Assembly: GCF_964340395.1 (NCBI RefSeq)
Contig: NC_135564.1
Coordinates: 15,648,457-15,712,456 of the forward strand
Length of the DNA: 64,000 bases
Direction: 5' to 3'
Origin: Glandiceps talaboti
Taxonomy: Eukaryota; Hemichordata; Enteropneusta; Spengelidae
Position 1 is the stretch's first letter, and the number at the start of each line of letters is the position of its first letter. The notes below the pieces were generated by a model, which worked only from the letters and a program-made list of their open reading frames with translations, ran no database searches and was not told the DNA's origin. The translations under genes and the position numbers were made by a program. Below are positions 1 to 11,879 of the stretch, piece by piece.

Positions 1-409
1 TTGATAAAATAGATTTGCTCAATCCTGATATGAATTACAATTATTTACAATTCCACCAAAAGCTAGTGCAGCATATCTATACAAAGTTAGTAGTTGGCAT
101 GTCAACCAGCGACCAGTGTTCCTTTACATATATTACAAAAAATTGTTCTATTTATATAAATATTTTGCCGAACAGAAATAGAAATTCATATCTGTATTGT
201 CTATGAATTAATCTACCCTTAAATATGATGTTTATCATTAGTATTTGGACATGTTAGTTTTTAAGACAAAATCCAATATGGCCCCCACTCAATACAGCGC
301 AACGTGGAAAGTTGGACCGGATGTTGTATAAATCAAAACATAAACTTTTTCAGCTTTCTGGGAACTCATGAAATCTCTAGACTGTAAGACTACCTTGAAA
401 ATACCATAC

Positions 410-581
410 CTTTCCATATTTTGTTGATGCATCTGTAGTCGTCGACGGTGCTCCTCCTGCATGCGCTGCTGTTGTCGTAGCAACAGCTGGTGATAAGGTG
501 GAGGAGCTGTCCTTTGTGGATGATGATGAAAGAGTGGAGACACAAGATGAGATGGTCTAGCTGCTCCACTACTAGCAGTAA
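410..581 (-). CDS. RNF111: RNF111-like exon, last one inside the window
   Basis: Acceptor CAAATTTCAG at 582 and donor GAAAG|GTATGG at 409. The 172-base exon encodes 57 residues including [14 protein letters not shown] and the charged block [17 protein letters not shown], the stretch most like vertebrate Arkadia. It leaves two bases (AG) for a following exon off the left edge. Bases 1-409 are intron with nothing recognised. Confidence 0.75.
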
Positions 582-2200
582 CTGAAATTTGAAACCAAAA
601 TGTACAATGGTAAGATTTGAGTACAAGTTTTGTTGGTGCATATAGTGTGTTTCATGTATACTACACCGGTATATTGATTGATTGATTTGGTTGTTTGATT
701 TCTCTTATTCCAATGCTGAGATAGCCTTACACTGAAGATTTTTTTTTCTTTTTTTTTTCAAGGACTGAAAGAGTACCAAATATATTTTCCTGTGTAAAAT
801 TTTGAAGTTGTTTATGATGCACTGACTATATACAAACCTGAACCACAGAATAAAACGCAATAGAATATTCTATTTTGAAGAGTTTTTGGATGACTGAAAT
901 GTTGCACAATTCCTGGAACTGTATACATTGTACATAGCGATCTATGACAACAGTATGTGCACTCAGATTTTTTTTCATTGGAAAAAAATTTTACAAGGAA
1001 GGCAATTCAAAGCATGTATTACATATTTTACTTCATTCCTGTGCAACAAGTTGTAAACTTACATGCTGTCTGTTCAGGCTGGCTACAGGACTGCTGCACT
1101 TGTTGTCGTTGCTGCTGTTGCTGCTGCTGCTGCTGATGGTGGTGGTGCTGATGATGAGGTCCAAGGCAATGTCGTTGTAGCTGGTGATGGCGGTGTGGCG
1201 CATGTTGCTGCTGTTGACACTGGCTTTGATGTTGCTGGTGGTGTTGTTGTTGCTGTTGACTGTTGTGCTGACTTTGAGCTTCCACAGCACAGCTTGGCAA
1301 ATCATTTGAATTACTTGATTCTGTTGATCTGCAGCTCTGCCCCTGATGAAATATAAGGCCATTTTGAAACGGTAAGTGCACACTGAATATTCATGAAGGA
1401 TTTTTTAAACTGAAGAGAATAGCCATTTGTGAATAATGAATATTCAGTGTGAAAATTGACTATATATTCTGTTGACTCCCATGATGCAACAGCCCATAGG
1501 AAAGAAACCCTGCAATGGTCAACTTGATATTTCTCTGAAATCATAAGTAATGTAAAACCATGCAATTACTCTCCAGAACCCATAGTTTATGAAAATGATT
1601 CCCTTTCCTGGAGTGGCATTTCCCAATAAGCTTTAAGCTTACCTGTGCGAGGAAAGAGAGATGATCTCCCACAGCTGTGGATGTTTGAGGTCCACTAGTA
1701 GGTGGGGGTGGATAACATGTGTTACATGACACAATGCATGATGGTCTTTGGCAGCAGGACTGAGTACCATGTCTTGGAATCGTCAGGTGTAGGTGACGAC
1801 GTGTTGGTAACCTCACTTGCGTAGGCAACCGTGCGAATCTAACAGCAGAATGATTTGATGTACCAGCTTGATCCTGGCTGTTTTGAAAACTCTGCTGAGC
1901 ACATTGTTGCTGTTGTTGTTGCTGCTGCTGTTGATGTTGCAGTGGATGGGAGGAAACCTCTTGTAATGAAGAAGAACTGGGCTGGGATATTGAGGGTTCC
2001 TCCATGGGTATAACAGACACAGAATCTACAGATTGCTGACTATTGCTTGCAGTTTCTAGAAGGGAAATAATGTCATCAATTTGTAACTATGTAAAAACAC
2101 TTTGGGTATTTACTGCATAATTGTGTGTTAGTAGAAAGACGGGGAAACTTCGAACTTTAAAAAGACAATGTACAAACTCATACAAACATGTACCTTCATG

Positions 2201-2242
<42 letters not shown>

Positions 2243-5200
2243 CCCCCCCCCCCCCACACACACACACACACACACACAGAATGTGATCATATGACCTGAA
2301 CACCCTAAACACATGCATGATGAAGGATGCACTTGAGATGACATCAATCCATCATCGTAAACCAGAGCCTCTTTTACGGCACCGCCAATAGGTCTCCTTA
2401 TTTCGCAGTGTCGCGGAAGAAATAACAGCTCTGGTTAACGAGAATGACATCAATCACAAACTACCCAATGTCATGTGAGAAGAATCAGGAGACTTGTCAA
2501 TGTTCACTTACCTTCATCAGACTGTGTCAAATCAACAAAATCTACTGTTGTCGGTCTACTACGTGTCCTAAAAAGTTTCCTTCTACTAGATGCTCTATGG
2601 CCCAAGTCTTTCTTTAGGTATTTAAGCCTTCTATAACAGAAAGAGGGAAAGGTGGACATGTTAGTAATAAAATCATGGGTCACACACATATTTCATTTAG
2701 CTGAAGATGACATAAACATGTACGTCAATGCAATTATGGAAGTAACATTTTGATCTTTTGGGAAATAAAAATATGAGTACCTCTGAGCTCGATAATCCCT
2801 GAACTATCTGGAAGAGGGGATGGGGGTGGGTGTATTTTGATGGCTAATTACATGTAGTGGATAAACAAGTCTGCATTGAAAGAACATATTTATCCTAGTA
2901 ACACTGACCTCACATTGCTATCATCTTCTTCATCATCCTCATCCTGAACCTCATCACCATTGTCTATGGCAACAACTTCGACATCACTGTCGCTGTCTGA
3001 ACTGGAACTGCTCAATTCATACTCCATGTCATAGTGGTCAAGTTGTTGGCTGTGACTTGGCCCAGGCATAGGATCGTCTTCTATGATCTCCACAGCCGAG
3101 TCCTCCTCTGTTGGACTGATACTTGAAGTCAATACAACATCATCCCGTAGCATACTACTAGAACGCGTACTTGGTTCCGTCAGTAGATGATGCTCCGGTT
3201 CGTTGATACTAACGATGTCTATATCGGAGTTACTTGACTCACTACTGTCATCAGTCATCAGCCAATCTGCCTCAGACTGGATCTGACCATTCACGACTCC
3301 ACTAGTTGATGGCGTAACATCAAGTACATCAGCCTCGGGACATGGCATTCTTAAAATGTCAGCAGCGTTCACTGATTCTGCTCTGTTCATGCCATTGGCA
3401 CTACTTTGTGACAGTGTAGTAGGTCTGCTAAATGCAGAACTTTCACTAACGTTTAATTCTGTCCGTTCGACATCAAAAGTTCTTGGTCTATGAGGATGCT
3501 GCATTGCCCGCTGTTGCTGAAGATAGGCACAAGTTGGTCGGAATGCGGTCTTAGACATTCCAAGGCTAGGTCCATGCATACTTTCTTCATGCCCACCAAG
3601 TAACGGATCTCTGAATCCCATTAAACCGGGTACAGGAATCTGGCTGCTGTGAACATTTAAGTTTCTCTCTGCATTTGGTAGACTAAGATCCAATACCTCG
3701 GGGCTACTGTTGACAATCGGCGCAACAATATCATCTCCTAGACCATTTGGGGCGTAGAAATTTCTGCGACTTGGTGACGCAGATGGCAAAGTGACAGCTG
3801 TATGCTGTGGAATTTCAGCAGTGCTTGCAATCACTACATCTGAGCTACTGCCACTTCTCTCATTATCACTATGAGGGTTCTTATCATGTCTATGTTTAAT
3901 TTTCAATTTCTTGGACTTGCTGCTCCTTTTTGAGTTCTTTTCTCTCACATGGGTTTCAGCAATTGTTTCAGCACATTTCTCTATCTTTGACAGATCGACG
4001 GCACTTTCCATAAGATGACCAAAATCTTGGAAAAATTCACCTCCACTCATTGAGGTCGATTGCTGGGAATTTGTATCTAAGGAAACCACATCAATTTCGT
4101 CGTCTTCACTTTCATAATTTTGATTGGTGCTTGGTAGATCTGAAATAAAAACACCACAGATATAAATGGATTAACATCAGATGATTCCAATTAGAAGCTG
4201 ACAGCAACAAATGTTGTGTTCTGTTGAAATTTTTGTTGTCATGGCAATGCAGTCCCATACGTATACTTATTTTGCTATTATTAGACAGTACACACAGCAG
4301 TGAAAGTGGCCATACGGATGAGGATTGGGTATTTATTTTAGATTTTTAATTTATAAAACTATTTTATCATGGCTTCCTAATTGAAAAATCAATGTGAAAC
4401 AACCTATACCAAGTCTTTGTTTGAAATCCAATAAATTGTTAATGATTAATAAATGTGTAAAATGTTTATTGTACATACAATAACAAACCTTTCACCCATT
4501 TTTAGCTTTTTGCAATTTATTGAGTTACAAACAGAGACTTAGTTGATGTTGTTTCACATTGATATTTTAAGTAGGAAGCCATGATAAAATTGTTTTATAA
4601 ATTAAAAATCTAAAATAAATACCCACTTCTCATCCATAAGGTCACTTTAAAGAAATATGGCATCCAGGCAGTGGTGTCGATATAGAAGCAATTCATCCAG
4701 GCAGTGATGTCGCTATTGTAAGCATTTCATCAAACAATACCATCAAATTCACTTTGAAAGTGATTGCCTGGCATGATTGTATGAAACTTATGTCTGCTTT
4801 TCAATGAAAAACAAAGAGAAATTTTCATGATATCGGCGACTGTTTTTTTTTAAAAAGACCCACTGAATTCTATGTACATGTACCTGCAATAACTTTTTAC
4901 CCTATACTAGAGGGTCAAAATAGAACAAGACAGTTGACTTCTTCTCAATCGTGCATAGTAATGCATGTGAAGCGCATGGAGCAGAAGTTATGGTGTCGAC
5001 CAAGAAATAAAATGTTCGTTATTTTGATGATGTGCCCAGGCAGGCAGTAATATTCTATTTCAGGTACCGAGAATTATAAGCAGATTGTCGTTTCCTGTTT
5101 ACTCAAATAGCCAAGCCTCATGACATTGATAGCATAGTGATCTCCTCTGAATATGAAATTACCAGCAAAAGCTACGTGCTAAATCCAATTAGAGGACAGA

Positions 5201-5954
5201 TATAACCTGACAAAATAATTGCGTCCCCAAGTGATTTTCCTTGGGAAAGCAATGGCGAAACTGAGTCGTAAACAAGCAATTAAAATTACAAAACCTGCGA
5301 CAAAATGTTTGGCTCAACAAAAATCTTACTATAAACACTGCTACATGTACCGTTTATTTTCTGGATCAAGGAAATCTTACCAATAGAGATATACAATGTA
5401 TCTGTGTAAGTGTTGGTAAGATTTTTGTTGCACCAAATGATAACATGTAATACTGTTGGCAAGATTTTTTGTCAGCAGGTGAAATACTGTTTCAGATTTC
5501 ATGATTTTTTCTGTAATTTGAGGCAGTTTCTTAACTGAATGTTAATGAGTAAACGTTCTGAACAAAATAGCCAATTACAAGCTTATGTCAATATGCGATG
5601 GACTATGAACACTATGCCCTGTTGTAACATAACATACAATGTACCTGTTGCCAAGATTACTTGCATTTCGCACAATGGCAATTTCACCACACGAGGCTTG
5701 GTGCTTCGAATGCACATAAAGTTAAGCCAGACAAACATGTGGGCTATTCAGAGAATCAATTATTGATATTTGTATTTTAAATGCCCAGTCCTCGTTACAT
5801 TAGGACTAAAATTTAGGTGTGAAATATATAGCTGTCTGGCAGAACTATAGAAGCAACATGCATGCATGCATACATACATACATACATACATACATACATA
5901 CATACATACATACATACATACATACATACATACATACATACATACATACATACA

Positions 5955-5986
<32 letters not shown>

Positions 5987-6310
5987 CACACATACATACA
6001 TACACACATACATACATACATACATACATACATACATACATACATACATACATACATAGTAATACATACATACATACATATATACATACATACATACATA
6101 CATACATACATACATGTACATACATAGTAATACATACATACATACATGTACATACAATGTACATGTACATACATACATACATACATTACATACATACATA
6201 GTAATACATACATACATACATACATATATTACACACATACATACACACATATACATACATACATACATGTACACGCACGCACGTACACACACACACGCGC
6301 ACGTGCACGT

Positions 6311-6372
<62 letters not shown>

Positions 6373-6611
6373 CCCTAAAAAATAAAAGAATAATCCTATA
6401 TAAACCTCACAGCCCCATGATGACATAACTCTTAAGAGTGACAACCTGGGATTGAAACTGGGCCTTTAAAAATACCTGAGTCACGGGGACCGTTCTTCTC
6501 TTGTTCATTATGTTCTGTCAACACAGCTGTTGATGGTGACGACACTTCACTAAGACTGGGGAATATTTCTTCATCTAAACTTGCAGCAGCATTGCACTCT
6601 GGTTCTGCCAT
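410..6611 (-). CDS. RNF111: RNF111/Arkadia-like E3 ubiquitin ligase, N-terminal 783 residues (six exons, 3' end off window)
   Basis: Exons in transcript order: 6476-6611, 2909-4139, 2512-2630, 1643-2055, 1063-1342, 410-581. All junctions are GT-AG and keep phase, giving about 783 residues with no internal stop. Visible: an acidic/Ser-rich N-terminus, a basic patch (about 113-133), and hydrophobic-acidic SUMO-interaction-like motifs DIDIVSIN (~350), VEIIEDD (~397), DVEVVAID (~431) and VDFVDLT (in exon 3). Gln- and His-rich tracts follow in exons 4-5, then the conserved-looking block QEEHRRRLQ in exon 6. Vertebrate Arkadia (about 990 residues) is a nuclear ligase that amplifies TGF-beta/Nodal signalling by degrading SKI/SnoN and also ubiquitinates SUMO chains; this layout matches. 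The C-terminal NRG region and RING finger, about 200 residues, would lie left of base 1 and are not seen. Family identity rests on motif order and composition, not on a catalytic domain. Confidence 0.8.
1063..1342 (-). CDS. RNF111: RNF111-like exon, Gln/His-rich
   Basis: Acceptor TATTTCATCAG at 1343 and donor GCAT|GTAAGT at 1062. The 280-base exon encodes about 93 residues dominated by Gln and His. Similar His-rich low-complexity tracts are known in vertebrate Arkadia. Opposite-strand Ala/Val-rich frames here are shadows of the CAG/CAA repeat. Confidence 0.73.
1643..2055 (-). CDS. RNF111: RNF111-like exon, Ser- and Gln-rich
   Basis: Acceptor TTCCCTTCTAG at 2056 and donor GCACAG|GTAAGC at 1642. 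The 413-base exon encodes about 138 residues: a Ser-rich start, a polyglutamine run written by alternating CAA/CAG codons near 1910-1945, and a Pro-rich segment. It ends in phase 0. Confidence 0.75.
2210..2279. repeat. (CA)n with internal poly-C
   Basis: Two CA-dinucleotide runs (2210-2238 and about 2255-2278) are separated by ATGTA and a run of 13 C. Intronic. Confidence 0.9.
2355..2441. repeat. Short inverted-terminal-repeat element, copy 1
   Basis: The ends read GTAAACCAGAGC and GCTCTGGTTAAC, near-exact reverse complements, enclosing about 60 bases. A related sequence sits at 45296-45409 and shares CCTCTTTTAC, then CAGTGTC and GGAAGAAATAACAGCTCTGG. Lies in an RNF111-like intron. Confidence 0.55.
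2512..2630 (-). CDS. RNF111: RNF111-like exon with VDLT SUMO-interaction motif
   Basis: Acceptor TTCTGTTATAG at 2631 and donor GAAG|GTAAGTG at 2511. The 119-base exon encodes a Lys/Arg-rich stretch and then [11 protein letters not shown], a classic SUMO-interaction motif followed by acidic residues. Phase is preserved on both sides. Confidence 0.78.
2909..4139 (-). CDS. RNF111: RNF111-like large exon with SUMO-interaction motifs
   Basis: Acceptor TTTATTTCAG precedes base 4139, and donor AG|GTCAGT follows base 2909. The 1231-base exon joins in frame to the preceding one and encodes about 410 residues. It holds a Lys/Arg-rich stretch followed by a long low-complexity Ser/Asp/Glu region with at least three hydrophobic-acidic SUMO-interaction-like motifs. 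It is the longest real open frame in the window. Confidence 0.8.
4304..4647. mobile_element. Foldback MITE, family A copy 1
   Basis: The left arm (from AAGTGGCCATAC) and the right arm (ending in GGTCACTT) are imperfect reverse complements over most of their length. Shared words include GGTATTTATTTTAGA / TCTAAAATAAATACC and TTTTATCATGGCTTCCTA / TAGGAAGCCATGATAAAA. Loop near 4440-4500. No coding capacity, about 344 bp. A second copy is at 8695-9053. Lies in the intron between RNF111-like coding exons 1 and 2. Confidence 0.75.
4902..5073. repeat. Dispersed repeat B, copy 1
   Basis: About 170 bp closely matching 47180-47346. Both contain CTAGAGGGTCAAAATAGAA, AAGTTATGGTGTCGACCA and GCAGTAATATTCTATTTCAG followed by GTACCGAGA. 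Same orientation in both places. No terminal repeats or tail recognised; class unknown. Confidence 0.7.
5308..5443. repeat. Short foldback sequence
   Basis: TTGGCTCAACAAAAATCTTAC on the left pairs with GTAAGATTTTTGTTGCACCAA on the right, about 21-base arms around a 95-base centre. Possibly a small MITE. Confidence 0.45.
5857..6372. repeat. (TACA)n then (CA)n microsatellite
   Basis: CATA/TACA tetramers run with few interruptions from about 5857 to 6277, then CA dinucleotides from about 6300 to 6372. The Tyr/His/Ile/Thr- and Met/Cys/Val-rich open frames here on both strands are translation of the repeat. Lies 104 bases from the RNF111-like start exon. Confidence 0.95.
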
Positions 6612-6637
6612 TGCTGAATACACTCTATACTACTCAT
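6476..6637 (-). CDS. RNF111: RNF111-like exon with start codon (coding 6476-6611)
   Basis: The ATG at 6611-6609 begins [17 protein letters not shown]. The exon ends with donor CAG|GTATTT (GT at 6475-6474) and leaves one base for the next codon. Upstream of the ATG there are 26 untranslated bases back to an acceptor, TTGACCTACAG, at 6638. This start was chosen because it is the first ATG after that acceptor and opens the frame continued by exon 2909-4139. Codes for 45 residues. Confidence 0.75.
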
Positions 6638-8694
6638 CTGTAGGTCAAATGAGAGGCAAGATATTTAGATACTATTCCACAAAAAATGTTCTTCGTTCAG
6701 CCAAGAAAAATACTCGTGTCATATGGGGCTTTGTCACTACGAGTCGCTAAATGAGTAGTGACAAAACGCTTAGGTTAAAAGTTTTTTTACAGCTGAATGA
6801 AGAAAAGTATTGGCAAATAATATAATTATACATGGGCCAGTAATATCAACGAAAAATCAAGGAAACTTAAAGAGTAAATGTGTGTATATACATGGATTGG
6901 TCAGGATGCATATAAATTATGTGAATCTAATAACACAGTTTGTGGTAATAAATAATTGACACTACTGTCATCTACAATGAGTTTTAATACAATGTGATAA
7001 TAACTCACAAACAATAATTAGGAAGTATGATGAACCAACACAGGTTGATACAAACTGAAGTGCTATTGGAAATAATGTGTACATACGAGTAATTTCCGTG
7101 ATTCTGATCATATTTCACAAGAAACATCCAATATCAGTTTCACAGCTACACTGCATCATCAAAAATAATTGTACACATAACTCATTTGTGACATTGAACC
7201 CTTCTACATGTACAATGTACATTTTTTTTTTTGAAATTTCAAGGCCTATATGTTGTGTACAACTCACTGAATGAAATATCACCCACTCTTTCTTATCATA
7301 AAGCTGAAAAAATAATATCTACAATGTACATGTTACTACCTAATTTATTGCACAGCCTTGTTTTCTCACCTAGGCTAGTATTATAATTCATTCCTGCCCT
7401 AATATGGGCATAAGCCGGATCAGACGGTAATCTGTCCAACATGAGGTCACATGGATGGAAAGGGATAACATCTTGATTCAAATGTGCAAAAACCCATATT
7501 TGAGACTCTGGTAATATCATAACATGGAATGGATCAGGATGTCCATATGGTAGACATGTACACCGTATGATGTTAGTGAATGCTATAGTCATCTACATGT
7601 AGATAGATTGCAAATACACACGGTATGGGTACATGTACAATGTACATTAGTCTTGTTCCTATATGATTTATACCTTCACTCACAAACCACAGTTGGTATC
7701 CAGACTGAAATGTACATGTACGTTGCAAAGCTGCAATTTTTCAAGGTTATACTTTTTCTCAAAGGTTCCAAATGAGCAGTACTCCAGGGAACATACATGT
7801 ACATGTACATGTATGTAGACGACTAAACAGTGTAACTAGACAACCAAATTATAGCATGTAGTAGTATAGTGTGTACTAGTAGTACAAATGTATAGTCTGT
7901 TAGACCAACTGAAATCAATACAAACTGTAACTGAAGCAGTTCACTTGGCAGAGGTACAATGGAAATCTGAGTTACCAAGCAAATGCTGGTAAACTCAACT
8001 GCTCGATGATAAGTATCCCGGATGTTCCTATCTGAACTTTATCTGCTTAGGAAGTATCTACATGTAGCAGTTCCTGTATCCGAAACAATGGCAAGATTAC
8101 ATGTATGTATATCAATGTAATACAATAATCATTGTTTTTTGCTAAGGGCAGTAAAATCTACTGGGGTTCCCAGGTCATTTTACCTTGGTTTGCAAATACA
8201 TAAAATTACATAGACTATGTGGAAATACGCCATTTTCCCCCTTTCTGTTATCGGGGTTCCCCAACCTTTAAGCAAAAACATTGATAATGGTGCAATCAAT
8301 ATTTTGATACGGGTTTATAATAACCCTTGCAACAGACACAGGTTAAATCTGGTAAAAATGTTATCCATATTTTGGTATGTTACACTGAAATCCGATAAAA
8401 TAGGAATTCGGGTAAATGTTATTGGCCTTTTGTTACCCTAAAAAAACACACCAACTCATAGTCATACATTTGTATGTCATCAACACAGCTCACTCAGATA
8501 ATTTCATTGTTCTCATGGTATTAGCCGACAATGAAATGTTCATGATTTCTATTTTGACATTTTGCCCACATGTACATGTATTGTCCAACTCTTTGTACAA
8601 ATCTGAATCCATTAATGTATGAAAAGTAAGCCCCCCTAAAAACAGATTATTTGCACTCTCATATGATACTGAAGCCATATAGTATGCACTACTT

Positions 8695-9053
8695 AAGTAG
8701 CTATAAGGGATTATGGATGAGCATTGAGGATTTGTTTTTAATTTTTAATTTATAAAACAATTTTATCAAGGCTTCTTGTTTGAAACATCAACATGGAACA
8801 ACACACATGTATGCCTTGTTTGTAACGCAATAAATTGCAAATGCATGATAAATGTGTAAAGTGTTATTGTATATACAGTAACAAAAAAATTCACATTTTT
8901 TATCTTTTTGTAATTACAAACACATGTCAGACCTGGTCTATGTTGTTTCACATGGATTTTTCAAGTAGGAAACCATGATAAAATTGTTCTATAAATACAA
9001 AAGCCAAAATAAATATCCAATCCTCATCTACATGTACATGTATATGGCCACTT
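8695..9053. mobile_element. Foldback MITE, family A copy 2
   Basis: Same organisation and sequence as 4304-4647: AATTTATAAAACAATTTTATCA on the left, CCATGATAAAATTGTTCTATA on the right, and an outer end ATGGCCACTT. TTAA occurs at both outer edges, which could be a target duplication, but copy 1 does not confirm it. It has a TACATGTACATGTA insertion near its right end. Confidence 0.7.
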
Positions 9054-9803
9054 AAATTATAGAATAATATTTTGACATTACGCTCACTTGTTGAATGTTC
9101 TTAACGTCCAGAAATCATATAATCTCACCGATTGTGTACAACCAAATATCTCAATTTATGCATTGTAAGCCAGATTATTTATGTCGTTCTTCGTATGAAA
9201 CTAAATACACGTACCTTTATTACTATACTACATGTGTATGTACTATCATACCAAAATGTACGTATAATATCATTAAATTGTGACATTTCGATCACCACAA
9301 GAAGTAAGATTACACCACTATACTACTATCTACTTCTTGTGAAATATCAAATATCTTAATTTATGACATCTAAGCCCTCAATTTTAAAAAAACAAGTCTG
9401 TCACTCTTCATACGAACTGAACACTTGTTATTATACCTGGCTGAAAATGTACATGTACAAGGTGATTATATTTTGACATTCAGATTAGCCTCTAAAACTG
9501 ATATAATCTTACATTTTCGTATTTCTTCTATGAAACAAAACTTCATATATTTTTATGCTATCAGTTGGAAAAATTATAAGAATGTAATTCTGGGACTGAA
9601 ATTGTTAAGTTATGCTTATGAGTTATGACATACACTGATTGAATGTTTCAAGCACAATGTATGTTTACCATGTAAATTAGTTTGATAGGTGGCTTCTCAT
9701 CACACTGCTGCAACAACAAACTGACTTTCACCGTTACATGTACAATTTGTACACATACATTGTACATGTACATGTTCATGATACACAGACACATACACTG
9801 ACA

Positions 9804-9805
9804 TG

Positions 9806-9841
<36 letters not shown>

Positions 9842-9859
9842 CACACACACACACACACA
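9804..9859. repeat. (GACA)n then (CA)n microsatellite
   Basis: About nine GACA/ACAG tetramers to 9840, then a CA run to 9859. Confidence 0.9.
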
Positions 9860-11805
9860 AATGTACTGGTGGCCAAGCACAGACAACACAAACACACACG
9901 TCAATGTACTAAAAAGACTGCATGTGCATGTACATTTGTACATGTAGTAGTAGCACTTTGTGTAATCTTACATTTTGTACTACATGTATGTGACCAAAAC
10001 ATAATACAAGAGATATTTTAATTTAAAAGTTAAAACTAGTTTTACTATTTTCTCACTGGAATGCTGTCAAAATCAGGTTTTTATTAGAGTTGTTAGTTAA
10101 AATCTACCTGATTCCTAAGGTATTTGATTGGCACTCCCTGCTGAAATTATGGTAGAAGGAAATCTGTGCCAGTTTACCTTATTTCCCTCTCTCTGGACTA
10201 CCAGGGTTCCCAAACTTTAGTAAAAACACTGAAAACCTTGCTTATTTTTCTCTGAATCAGAATGTACATGTATATGTACATGTCATGTATGTAATATAAA
10301 GACCGAATATTTACGGTTTCGGAATAGTAGGTCCTTGTTTTTGTGCATAGGTTAATCTCGCAACCTAATGGTGTTTTTTTTTGGGTTTTTTTAAGACAAT
10401 GGTAACAGTAGCCCTTTCAAACTTTATGTTACTCTCAACTTTTTGCTGAATACGCTATAGTAAATGTACATTTTTCACTTCTGAGGTCTGTTTATTTTGT
10501 GCACTGTACACTCTTACAGAGCAAACATCTGCTGCACAATCCCTGTTTTATGAATTTAAATACCTTTTTCTACTATGCATACAAGAGAAATGAAGATGCC
10601 TTGGTGTTTCACTCATGCCACATGGTTTTCACAGCCACACAGACAACTTCAAATGTAAATGAAATAATCATGGAGGTACCACACACAGTGGGGATGGAGA
10701 AGCAGACAAGTTAACATGTTGATTATCATTTGGAAAGCCTGTCTCTACTGTACTGTTGAACAATGCTTTACCACTTTTCAATGTGATTGGGTATAGGATC
10801 CTACTGTGTGTTTTGTGTCTCTATTAGTCTAAAGATTGAAATGTGTCTATCTGTGTCGTCCCATGGGTGAACCAACAAGGCATCTTCATTTCTCCTGTAA
10901 GTCATGGCATGAAATATTTACTACCACATGAAAACATGTACAGTAGTACTTTGGATTAACTTTTATTAATCTCACAATCCACAATGTGTGGGCAATTTTA
11001 ATTTCAAATGGATTCCAATTTCACTTGTTCCTCTTAGTACATACACTCTACATGTACATCAATATTTCAGTAAAAATAATCCCAATACAAAGATGGTTGA
11101 AGTAGTTTAAAATAAAATCTGTTGGGAGTCAAAAAATGGTCAATACATCAGGCTAAGGAGTTTGAGTTACAGTTGGGCTAATGATAGAAATAGGTTAGAC
11201 CCCCTAACTGAGAGATGATTTGTATCAACTACTTAAAATGGCAACTGTTCAACACAACACAGTCATATGACATCCAATTTAATTACTTCAAGCTTACATA
11301 GGATAAAAAGATTACTACAATAGTACATTTGGCCTAACTTTTTCCCTTTAGCAATGCATGTTACTGGATTTCAGAGTTTGACAAACACAGCACTCACACG
11401 TCACACTACATTCTCACTGGTAAAATATATTTACATTATCATAAATACAGAAAACATTTGTTAAAAATATGGTTGGGGGGGGGGGGGGCGTGGGCGGGGG
11501 GGATAAAATGAAACAAAGATAGAGAATTTTATCATCTGAAGAAAATTAAATGAATTTCTGAATCTTTGAAAAGGAGAGCCTTGTCGATATTTGTTATTAA
11601 TGAAAACAAAAATCACAGAAAACAATAAATAAATTTGGGAAACATAAAAATGTAGGTACATGTATATCTGTCAATTTTATTCATGACGACTGTGTTACAT
11701 AATACAGGGAGTAATAATTTGTCCATCAGTCTGCAATCACACATCACACAACATGTACTCATTAGTACAAAATGTAGTTGCCAAACGAACTTTTCATAAA
11801 TATTA

Positions 11806-11829
11806 CACACACACACACACACACTCTCA

Positions 11830-11876
<47 letters not shown>
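11806..11876. repeat. (CA)n microsatellite
   Basis: CA run interrupted by CTCTCACT near 11823. Confidence 0.9.

Positions 11877-11879
<3 letters not shown>

Noticed and set aside
1063-1356. Plus-strand Ala/Val-rich frame
   Set aside because: Antisense shadow of the Gln/His-rich RNF111-like exon, whose splice sites and phase fit the minus strand.
5760-6444. Long Tyr/Met/Cys/Val- and His/Thr/Ile-rich open frames on both strands
   Set aside because: They are translations of TACA and CA microsatellites.
6441-6470. T-arm-like sequence suggesting a tRNA or tRNA-derived SINE (minus strand GTTTCAATCCCAGG)
   Set aside because: No matching acceptor, D or anticodon stem nearby. A similar phrase at 40925 also lacks them.
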